From an uncultured Erysipelotrichaceae bacterium (GTDB taxonomy: Bacteria; Bacillota_I; Bacilli_A; RFN20; CAG-826), in contig CADCDV010000030.1 of assembly GCA_902800255.1 (NCBI GenBank), positions 1 to 6,392 on the forward strand: a DNA stretch of 6,392 nt. Direction: 5' to 3'. Each line of letters opens with the position of its first letter. The stretch's first letter is position 1. The notes below the pieces were generated by a model. That model was not told the origin of the DNA, did not search any database, and worked only from the letters and a program-made list of their open reading frames with translations. Positions 1-5,909 of the stretch are shown here, one piece after another. The translations under genes were made by a program, and so were the position numbers.

Positions 1-962
1 TGGCCGGTTCTGTGAACAAAATATTCAGCAAATCCTGCGTCTTTTATGTAATCTCTTGAGATTTGGTCGACCTCATAACCGGCGACCGCTCTCTTAGGAA
101 GCTCGTTTTTGAGGAACTCGAAATCGGCCTCGATAGCCTTCTTCAAGATCTCGAATCTCTTCGCATAGACTTCTGGGACTTCTTCACCAACATAACCCAT
201 CCAGGTGATGTCAGCGTACACGCCTTCAGGATCGTCCATCTTCGCCCACATATCGATAAGGACCAAATCGCCTTTCTTGATAGGGGAGGAGATTTCCTTG
301 CTTGGACCATAATGTGGGTCGGAAGCGTTCTTACCGATCGCGACGATGGCAGGATCATCATAGACCATGCCTTCTTCGTGGAATCTATCGCAGATGAATT
401 TCTGGATTTCGTATTCGCTGGTCTCGCCATTCTTAAGAATGAGCTCTTTGATTTTGGCGAAGGCCTCATCTTTGATCATGAGGGTCTTCTTGTTGGCGAG
501 AAGCTGAAGCTCATAGGCTCTGTCGCTATATAAAGCGCTGAATCTCTGAAGGAGGTTTCCGCTAGAGGCAACTTCGATGTCAAGGCTCTTCACGAATTCG
601 ACTGAGCCATAGTCGGCTAAAGAGATTCTTGGGAGAAGGCCAAACTCGGAGATGTCCATAAGGACCTTCTTATATTCGGCGAACTCTTTCTTCTCGATAT
701 CGAGCATCTCTTGCCAGGTATGATAGACCTTGAGGTCGAATTGATTCGTGATTTCTTCGTCCCTGAGGAAAACGGTGTCGATTGAGTGACAGATGATGAA
801 AGGCTTCTTCTCTTTAGGGAAGACAAGGAAGATCTTTCTCGTGAGCATTCTGTTGCCAAGGAATTCGACTAGAGTTTTGTTTCTGTTTTCGTAGTCGACG
901 ATAACCCAAGCATCAGCGCCTTCTTTTGCTAAGGCCTCATGTATAACTTCAAGTTTTTTCAT
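1..962 (-). CDS. M24 family metallopeptidase, Xaa-Pro aminopeptidase-like (partial, C-terminus off the left edge)
   Basis: Read on the minus strand from ATG at 962-960, the frame stays open for 320 residues to the window edge. Known family role: cytoplasmic two-metal enzymes that remove an N-terminal residue ahead of proline or cleave Xaa-Pro dipeptides. Residues about 1-130 look like a creatinase-type N-terminal domain. The pita-bread catalytic domain begins near residue 145. Visible motifs: AIGKNASDPHYGP with His217, the first metal ligand Asp237 in GDLVLIDMWAK, the second Asp251 in YADITW, and FVHRTG at the edge with His317. The next codon reads CA-something, so His or Gln, which fits the family HRTGH metal ligand. 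The two C-terminal Glu ligands are outside the window. The two Asp are 14 residues apart, a little more than the 11 in E. coli PepP. The start is supported by an AAAGG ribosome site 7 nt upstream. It is divergent from glf. Family call firm; substrate not determinable. Confidence 0.9.
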   Translation of the reverse strand, partial: MKKLEVIHEALAKEGADAWVIVDYENRNKTLVEFLGNRMLTRKIFLVFPKEKKPFIICHSIDTVFLRDEEITNQFDLKVYHTWQEMLDIEKKEFAEYKKVLMDISEFGLLPRISLADYGSVEFVKSLDIEVASSGNLLQRFSALYSDRAYELQLLANKKTLMIKDEAFAKIKELILKNGETSEYEIQKFICDRFHEEGMVYDDPAIVAIGKNASDPHYGPSKEISSPIKKGDLVLIDMWAKMDDPEGVYADITWMGYVGEEVPEVYAKRFEILKKAIEADFEFLKNELPKRAVAGYEVDQISRDYIKDAGFAEYFVHRTG

Positions 963-969
963 AAATTTA

Positions 970-974
970 CCTTT
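970..974 (-). promoter_or_regulatory. Ribosome binding site of the peptidase
   Basis: On the minus strand this reads AAAGG, 7 nt before the ATG at 962-960, which fixes the peptidase start. I saw no better start upstream in that frame. Confidence 0.7.
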
Positions 975-1025
975 GGTATTGTAGCACTATTGCGCTTAGG
1001 TAAGGTAAAATATACCGGACTGAAT

Positions 1026-1030
1026 AGGAG
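1026..1030 (+). promoter_or_regulatory. Ribosome binding site of glf
   Basis: AGGAG lies 5 nt before the ATG at 1036. It decides the start: an in-frame GTG at 1030 overlaps the site itself, so it cannot be the initiation codon served by it. Confidence 0.85.
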
Positions 1031-1035
1031 TGCTT

Positions 1036-2157
1036 ATGCATTACGATTATCTGATTGTTGGCAGTGGCCTTTCTGGCTCAACCATCGCCAACTTACTTAA
1101 GAACGCCGGCAAGAAAGTTCTCGTTATCGAGAAACGTGACGATGTCGGCGGCAATATTTCGACAGCCATTCAGGACGGCATCATCGTCCACACTTATGGA
1201 CCTCACATTTTCCATACCTCAGACAAATTCGCCTGGGATATGTTCAACAAAAACGTTGAGGTTTATCCATTCATCAACTCGCCTATCGCTAACTGCCACG
1301 GCGAGTTCTACCACATGCCTTTCAACATGAACACCTTCCATGAGTTATGGGGTGTCACCACCGCGGAAGAGGCGAAAGCCAAAATCGCCGAAGAGGTTGA
1401 GAAGGAACACATCGGTGAACCAAAGAACCTCGAAGAGCAAGCCATCAAACTCGTTGGCCGCACGATTTACGAGAAACTCATCAAAGGCTATACCGAGAAG
1501 CAGTGGGGCAGAGATTGCAAAGAGCTTCCTGCCAGCATCATCAAACGTTTGCCTTTGAGATTTGAATATAACAACAACTACTTCAATGACTCTTGGCAGT
1601 GTCTTCCAGTCGGCGGTTATTCGAAGTGGGTTGAGAACCTTTTGAAAGAAATCGACGTCAAAACCGGCGTGGATTACTTCGAAGACAAAGAAAAATGGGA
1701 CGCGATGGCCGACCACGTCATCTACACCGGACGTCTTGACGAATACTTCTCCTTCAAGCTTGGAAAGCTCGAATACAGATCCCTCCGTTTTGACAATCAG
1801 TGGATGCAGATGGACCGTTATCAGAACAACCCAGTCATCAACTTCACCACCCACGATCAGCCATACACTCGCTGCGCTGAGCACAAGGCCTTTGACCCAT
1901 TCTGCAAGAACCATCATTCAACCCTTGTGACCTTCGAGTATCCGGACACCTTCGAAGAAGGAAAGATCCCTTGCTACCCGATCAACGACGAAAAGAACAA
2001 CAATCTCGCTGCCGCATATAAAGAACTCTCTGCGAAGCTTGAACCAAAGACCTTCTTCCTTGGAAGGCTTGCGGTCTACAAGTATTACGACATGGATGAT
2101 TGCATCATCGCCGCCAAAGAGATGTTCGATAAGCTTCAATCCTTAGGCATTGCCTAA
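1036..2157 (+). CDS. glf: UDP-galactopyranose mutase
   Basis: 373 residues, the normal length for bacterial enzymes of this family (about 370-390). Known role: a cytoplasmic FAD enzyme that interconverts UDP-galactopyranose and UDP-galactofuranose, supplying galactofuranose for cell-surface glycans. Sequence evidence: an N-terminal Rossmann FAD site GSGLSG at residues 9-14, the strand-end acid in VIEKR (Glu32), the VGGN turn at 37-40, the active-site loop YGPHIFHT at 54-61, the conserved GYTEKQWG segment (the Trp stacks on the uracil in known structures), the RLPLRF...NNNYF and LPVGGY segments, and the C-terminal GRLAVYKYYDMD signature that includes a phosphate-binding Arg. No key residue appears lost. 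ATG at 1036 is preferred over GTG at 1030 because AGGAG ends at 1030 and the protein then begins MHYDYLIVG, typical for the family. It is the first gene of a probable two-gene transcript with the GH3 gene 24 bp downstream. Very confident. Confidence 0.98.
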   Translation: MHYDYLIVGSGLSGSTIANLLKNAGKKVLVIEKRDDVGGNISTAIQDGIIVHTYGPHIFHTSDKFAWDMFNKNVEVYPFINSPIANCHGEFYHMPFNMNTFHELWGVTTAEEAKAKIAEEVEKEHIGEPKNLEEQAIKLVGRTIYEKLIKGYTEKQWGRDCKELPASIIKRLPLRFEYNNNYFNDSWQCLPVGGYSKWVENLLKEIDVKTGVDYFEDKEKWDAMADHVIYTGRLDEYFSFKLGKLEYRSLRFDNQWMQMDRYQNNPVINFTTHDQPYTRCAEHKAFDPFCKNHHSTLVTFEYPDTFEEGKIPCYPINDEKNNNLAAAYKELSAKLEPKTFFLGRLAVYKYYDMDDCIIAAKEMFDKLQSLGIA

Positions 2158-2168
2158 ACATAAAAACG

Positions 2169-2174
2169 AAGGAG
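2169..2174 (+). promoter_or_regulatory. Ribosome binding site of the GH3 gene
   Basis: AAGGAG lies 7 nt before the ATG at 2182, inside the 24-bp gap after glf. It is the strongest ribosome site in the window. The gap has no room for a terminator plus promoter, which supports co-transcription with glf. Confidence 0.9.
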
Positions 2175-2181
2175 TAGGATT

Positions 2182-4662
2182 ATGGCCCTCAAACACAAAG
2201 ACTTGATCTCCAAGCTCACCCTCGAGGAAAAGGTTTCCTTATTAAGTGGCAAAGACTTCTGGCAAACGATGAATTTGCCAAGCATCGATTTGCCTTCGAT
2301 GTTCTTCTCAGATGGTCCGACTGGTTTGAGGAAACAAGCTAGCGAAGCTGATAACCTTGGCCTCAACCCATCCATTCCTGCTACCTGCTTCCCATCGTCT
2401 GCGACAACCGCGAACACCTGGAACATTGAGATGGCCCACTTGATGGGCAAGACCATTGGCGAAGAAGCCGCGACTAATGACGTCAGCGTTCTTCTCGCTC
2501 CTGCTCTCAATATGAAGAGAAATCCACTTTGTGGACGTAACTTCGAATACTTTGCCGAAGATCCATATCTCGCTGGCAAAATGGCCGCCAACTATATCGC
2601 TGGCGTTCAGGAAAACGGCATCAGCGCATGTCCAAAGCACTTTGCCGCCAACAACCAAGAAATCAAGAGGATGGCGTCCAACTCCATCGTCGATGAAAGA
2701 ACGCTCCGTGAGATTTATCTCACCGGTTTTGAAATTGCCATCAAAGAAGGCAAAGCCAAGAGCATCATGTCTTCTTATAACAAACTCAACGGAACCTACT
2801 CCAACGAGAACGAACACCTCCTTCTCGACATCCTTCGCAAAGAATGGGGTTATAAAGGACTCGTCATCACCGACTGGGGAGGAGAGAATGACCGTATTCT
2901 TGGTTTAAAGGCCTCCAACGAAGTTGAGATGCCTTCCACCGGCGGTGAAACCAATGACGACGTCTACAACGCCGTCAAAGACGGAACCTTAGACGAGAAA
3001 TATGTTGATGAGGCTATCGACCGCATCATCGACTTAGCCCTTTTGACTAACAAGAATCTCAAAGACAAAAAACCTGAGACCGATAAAGAGGCTAACCACG
3101 AAGCGGCGCTTAAGGTTGCTAGAGAATCGATTGTTCTCCTCAAGAACGAAGGAGAGATTCTCCCTCTCAAACCAGAAGCCAAGGTCGCCATCATCGGTGA
3201 TTTCGCTGACAAACCACGTTATCAAGGCGCTGGATCAAGCATCGTTAACCCAATCAAAGTTGAGTCGGCTCTCGAGGTCGTGAAAGAAGAAGGATCAGGC
3301 GTTAACTTCATTGGTTATGAGCCTGGTTTCAAGAGATACGGAAAGAAGAGCGGAGGCCTTGCGAAGAAGGCTTGCGCCCTTGCTTCAAAAGCAGATGTGG
3401 TTCTCTATTTCCTCGGTTTAGATGAGCATAGCGAGACCGAAGGACTTGATAGAAAAACCATGCTAATTCCAAAAAATCAGTTGGATTTGCTGGAGAAATT
3501 GATTCAAATCGGCACTCCAATCGTCTGCGTTTTAAGTGCTGGTTCACCTGTTGAGCTTCCGTTCGTTGATAATGTGAACGCCCTCGTCCATGGATACCTT
3601 GGAGGCGAGGCTGGCGCGAGAGCCATGATTGAAGTCCTTTCTGGCAAGGTTAATCCTTCTGGAAAGCTTTCTGAGACTCTCCCATACACCTATGAAGACT
3701 GCCCAAGCGCCGAAACCTTTGGCTGGCAGAATGGCTTAGTCGAATATCGTGAAGGCCCATTCATTGGCTACCGTTACTATTCGACCGCGGACATCGCTCC
3801 AAGATTCCCGTTCGGTTATGGTCTTTCCTACACCACCTTCGAATATAGTGACCTCAAGGTCGACGAGAAGGGCGTCTCCTTCAAAATCAAGAACACCGGA
3901 AACGTCGCTGGCAAAGAAGTGGCCGAAATGTATATCGGGCTCAAGGAGAGCGTCATCTTCCGTCCAGCTTTCGAACTCAAGGGATTCGCCAAAGTCGAAA
4001 TCGAACCAGGTGAAACCAAAGAAGTCAGCATCCCATTCGATGAATATACTTTCCGTTACTTCAACGTCCTCACCAATAAGTGGGAAGTTGAAGCAGGGGA
4101 TTACGATGTCTATGTTGGCCCATCAAGCGCCTCATTCCCTCTTGCTGGCAAGATTCATCAAGAAGGCACGAACGCTCCAGCGCCATATGATAAAGAGAAA
4201 CTTCCTTCCTACTATAGTGGCAAGGTGAGACGCGTCGACCAAGAGGAATTCGAAACCCTCCTTGGCAGAAAGGTCGAGGAACCAGTCGTCTTCATCAAGA
4301 AGAACAGAATCATGGTTACTCCAGAGACGACAATTTACGACCTTCGCTATGCGAAAGGCTGGTTTGGCCGCTTCTTTGAGTGGGTCATTCGCGTCGTCAT
4401 CAAAATCCTTCCTGCCTTTGGCAATAGATCCTTAGCGGACACCATGACAATGGGTATGTACTACACCCCATTAAGAAACATGTCCCGCGCTTCAGGCGGC
4501 ATGATTGGTTGGGGCCAGCTTGGCGGTCTCATCACAATGTTCAACGGCAAGTTCTTCAAAGGACTTCGTGAGTTCTTCCGCCAAGGCAAAATCAAAAAAC
4601 AAAGAAGGAAAGCCCGCGACGAAGCTTTAGAAAACGCCGCGAAAAAGGCTTTAGAAAACTAG
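2182..4662 (+). CDS. Glycoside hydrolase family 3, beta-glucosidase-like
   Basis: 826 residues, no signal peptide, so probably cytoplasmic. Known family role: retaining hydrolysis of beta-linked glucosides or related terminal sugars by a Glu/Asp pair. Order of parts: TIM-barrel domain about 12-290 with FFSDGPTG at 41-48 (substrate-binding Asp44), the GRNFEYFAEDPYLAG block at 118-132, KHF at 152-154 and the nucleophile Asp231 in VITDWGG; the second alpha/beta domain about 315-550 with SETEGLDR at 417-424, where Glu420 is the likely acid/base; a fibronectin-III-like domain about 555-650 with GNVAGKEVAEMYI and EAGDYDVYVG. No PA14 insert is seen. A further region of about 165 residues (660-826) holds two hydrophobic stretches (about 729-745 and 772-789) and a basic tail; similar tails occur in Firmicutes relatives as I recall. 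It follows glf by 24 bp with a strong ribosome site. Family firm; sugar specificity (glucoside, xyloside, galactoside) cannot be told from sequence. Confidence 0.93.
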   Translation: MALKHKDLISKLTLEEKVSLLSGKDFWQTMNLPSIDLPSMFFSDGPTGLRKQASEADNLGLNPSIPATCFPSSATTANTWNIEMAHLMGKTIGEEAATNDVSVLLAPALNMKRNPLCGRNFEYFAEDPYLAGKMAANYIAGVQENGISACPKHFAANNQEIKRMASNSIVDERTLREIYLTGFEIAIKEGKAKSIMSSYNKLNGTYSNENEHLLLDILRKEWGYKGLVITDWGGENDRILGLKASNEVEMPSTGGETNDDVYNAVKDGTLDEKYVDEAIDRIIDLALLTNKNLKDKKPETDKEANHEAALKVARESIVLLKNEGEILPLKPEAKVAIIGDFADKPRYQGAGSSIVNPIKVESALEVVKEEGSGVNFIGYEPGFKRYGKKSGGLAKKACALASKADVVLYFLGLDEHSETEGLDRKTMLIPKNQLDLLEKLIQIGTPIVCVLSAGSPVELPFVDNVNALVHGYLGGEAGARAMIEVLSGKVNPSGKLSETLPYTYEDCPSAETFGWQNGLVEYREGPFIGYRYYSTADIAPRFPFGYGLSYTTFEYSDLKVDEKGVSFKIKNTGNVAGKEVAEMYIGLKESVIFRPAFELKGFAKVEIEPGETKEVSIPFDEYTFRYFNVLTNKWEVEAGDYDVYVGPSSASFPLAGKIHQEGTNAPAPYDKEKLPSYYSGKVRRVDQEEFETLLGRKVEEPVVFIKKNRIMVTPETTIYDLRYAKGWFGRFFEWVIRVVIKILPAFGNRSLADTMTMGMYYTPLRNMSRASGGMIGWGQLGGLITMFNGKFFKGLREFFRQGKIKKQRRKARDEALENAAKKALEN

Positions 4663-4686
4663 ACAAATTCTACAAAAACCATTCTT

Positions 4687-4700
4687 TACCTTTATAGGTA
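4687..4700. repeat. Short perfect inverted repeat, possible operator
   Basis: TACCT, a 4-nt centre TTAT, then AGGTA. It overlaps the -35 of the glycosyltransferase promoter, where a repressor or activator could bind. The stem is only 5 bp and has no following T-run, so it is a poor terminator. Its TTTACCT half also occurs in the peptidase/glf spacer and just before the glycosyltransferase start. A regulatory role is speculative. Confidence 0.3.
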
Positions 4701-4718
4701 GTTTTAAATGTGTATAAT
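4691..4718 (+). promoter_or_regulatory. Probable promoter of the glycosyltransferase gene
   Basis: A perfect -10, TATAAT at 4713-4718, is preceded 16 bp upstream by TTTATA at 4691-4696 (4 of 6 matches to TTGACA). The predicted start of transcription is near 4725, leaving a leader of about 32 nt before the ATG at 4757. The -35 overlaps a short palindrome (4687-4700). The gene could therefore be transcribed separately from glf and the GH3 gene, although read-through is possible because no strong terminator precedes it. Confidence 0.65.
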
Positions 4719-4756
4719 TACTAGGCTTGCCAACAAGCGAAACTAGCAATTTACCT

Positions 4757-5788
4757 ATGAATACAAAACAGAAACTCATCACCGTGTGCATCCCTGCTTA
4801 TAACAGCGAGGAATTCTTGCACTACGCCGTCGATTCCCTTATCCCGTTTGGGGACGATGTTGAAGTCATTATCATTGATGACGGATCCAAAGACAAAACG
4901 GGCGAGATCGCTGATAAGTATGCAGCCGAGCACCCATTCATCAAAGCCGTCCACCAGCCAAATGGCGGACATGGCGAAGGCATCAACCATGGCTTAGAAC
5001 TTGCCACCGGTATCTATTTCCGCGTCCTCGATAGCGACGACTGGGTGGATCATGATGGATTTGCCGCTCTTCTCAAAGACGTCAAAGAGCAGAACTGCAA
5101 AGCAGACCTGTACTTCACTGACTACACCTATTGGCATGGCAGAGACAACAAAGACGCCACCATCAACTTCAATTACCTTTTCAAAGGCACCGACTATGAT
5201 TCCGCCAAAGGCGGACCATGGTCCTGCATCAAGCCTTTCCGCTACGACCGTAACCTTACCTTACATACCACCATGTATAGGACCGCTACTTTAAGAGAAA
5301 GCGGAGTCCATTGCCCAGGACACGTCTCCTATGAAGACAACTACTTCATCTATGCTCCAATGGCTTTCGTCAAAGAGATCCGCTATGTCCCTGTGAGTGT
5401 TTACCAATACCTCACTGGCAGAGATGGCCAATCCATGCAGACCTCCAACCTCGTTAAGAAGTACAAAGACTTCCTTATCGACGGAAAGCTCATCTTCGAC
5501 GCCATCGACATCTACTCGATCAAAGACAAAGCGACCTACAAAGCCGTCTTCCACCATCTCATCATGAACATGTTCCTTTCAGTTCTCTGGGCCAAATACG
5601 TCAACACCAAAGAATCTAGAGAAGCCCTTAAGGATTTCTGGAGACACTGCAAGACCAACAACAAACGCCAATACAAGAAGGTCAAACGCCACCCACTCAT
5701 CTGGTTCATCAACCTTCCTCTTGGCATTGGAACCCTTCTTGCGAGAACCGGCTTCCATCTTGGCCACAAAATCGTCAAGTTCAACTAA
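4757..5788 (+). CDS. Family 2 glycosyltransferase (GT-A fold)
   Basis: 343 residues. Known family role: inverting transfer of a sugar from a nucleotide-sugar to a glycan or lipid-linked acceptor at the cytoplasmic face, in capsule, teichoic acid or exopolysaccharide assembly. Motifs: the N-terminal VCIPAYNSEEFL strand and helix at 10-21, IIIDDGSKDKT at 38-48 (nucleotide-binding DDGS), QPNGGHGEGINHGL at 67-80, the metal-binding DxD motif in DSDDW at 92-96, and the Glu193-Asp194 pair in YEDNYF that fits the catalytic-base position. The C-terminal third is a helical region with a strongly basic patch about 298-312 and a hydrophobic stretch about 313-329, suitable for loose membrane contact but not clearly a transmembrane segment. 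ATG at 4757 is chosen because the protein then begins MNTKQKLITVCIPAYN; no ribosome site is visible ahead of it. It lies 94 bp after the GH3 gene and is followed by a terminator. Donor and acceptor are unknown; UDP-galactofuranose is possible because of nearby glf. Confidence 0.92.
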   Translation: MNTKQKLITVCIPAYNSEEFLHYAVDSLIPFGDDVEVIIIDDGSKDKTGEIADKYAAEHPFIKAVHQPNGGHGEGINHGLELATGIYFRVLDSDDWVDHDGFAALLKDVKEQNCKADLYFTDYTYWHGRDNKDATINFNYLFKGTDYDSAKGGPWSCIKPFRYDRNLTLHTTMYRTATLRESGVHCPGHVSYEDNYFIYAPMAFVKEIRYVPVSVYQYLTGRDGQSMQTSNLVKKYKDFLIDGKLIFDAIDIYSIKDKATYKAVFHHLIMNMFLSVLWAKYVNTKESREALKDFWRHCKTNNKRQYKKVKRHPLIWFINLPLGIGTLLARTGFHLGHKIVKFN

Positions 5789-5815
5789 GCTTGGAAATCT
5801 AAAAAACCACGACAA

Positions 5816-5848
5816 AAACCGCACGAAATCCGTGCGGTTTATTTTTTA
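5816..5848 (+). terminator. Rho-independent terminator after the glycosyltransferase gene
   Basis: A perfect 10-bp stem (AAACCGCACG at 5816-5825, CGTGCGGTTT at 5831-5840) with a 5-nt loop, followed by ATTTTTTAT. It starts 28 nt after the TAA at 5786-5788 and ends the central gene cluster. The opposite strand also has a short T-run past the stem, so it may work in both directions, although no minus-strand gene is seen to use it. Confidence 0.93.
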
Positions 5849-5872
5849 TCCCTATCAGGGTCAAAAAATAAT

Positions 5873-5900
5873 TTCACATGGGTTTGCGAATGCGTATTAT
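5873..5900 (+). promoter_or_regulatory. Probable promoter of the decarboxylase gene
   Basis: TTCACA at 5873-5878 (5 of 6 to TTGACA) and TATTAT at 5895-5900 (5 of 6 to TATAAT) are separated by 16 bp. Transcription would be expected to begin about 7 nt past the -10, near 5907, only about 3 nt before the ATG at 5910, giving an almost leaderless message. Confidence 0.6.
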
Positions 5901-5909
5901 ATAGGCGCA

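Larger units (their letters stand above)
963..1035. promoter_or_regulatory. Divergent intergenic region, peptidase / glf
   Basis: This 73-bp AT-rich spacer must hold the promoters of both divergent genes. Plus strand: TAAAAT at 1006-1011 is a plausible -10 for glf, but no convincing -35 lies 16-18 bp upstream (TTGCGC at 990-995 is too close). Minus strand: TATATT at 1014-1009 could be a -10 giving a leader of about 40 nt, again with no clear -35. The spacer also holds an inverted pair, TTTACCTT at 966-973 and AAGGTAAA at 1002-1009. Exact promoter positions are uncertain. Confidence 0.4.

Noticed and set aside
63..533. A 156-codon plus-strand open frame antisense to the peptidase
   Set aside because: The minus-strand frame gives an uninterrupted M24 peptidase with conserved motifs across the whole region. 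The plus-strand product resembles no family and has no ribosome site.
978..983. TACAAT on the minus strand as the -10 of the peptidase promoter
   Set aside because: Transcription would begin around 971, inside the ribosome site at 970-974, leaving it incomplete. No matching -35 was found.
1030..1035. GTG at 1030 as an upstream start of glf
   Set aside because: It overlaps the AGGAG ribosome site, and the two extra residues are not part of the usual family N-terminus. ATG at 1036 has correct spacing.
1345..1917. A 190-codon minus-strand open frame inside glf
   Set aside because: It lies wholly antisense to a well-conserved glf. Its length follows from codon bias in the sense frame, and it shows no family signature.
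2308..2817. A 169-codon minus-strand open frame inside the GH3 gene
   Set aside because: It is antisense to conserved GH3 catalytic motifs, with no start signal and no recognisable protein.
3749..4228. A 159-codon plus-strand open frame overlapping the GH3 gene in another frame
   Set aside because: The Ser/Thr/Lys/Arg-rich composition is typical of a shifted reading of a real gene. The GH3 frame is intact through here.
4727..4756. TTG at 4727 as the start of the glycosyltransferase
   Set aside because: It sits almost at the predicted transcription start, has no usable ribosome site, and adds ten residues not expected before the VCIPAYN strand.
5850..5860. CCCT-ATC-AGGG palindrome just after the terminator
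   Set aside because: The stem is only 4 bp with a 3-nt loop and no T-run, so it is too weak to call a terminator. It is possibly an operator, but nothing supports this.
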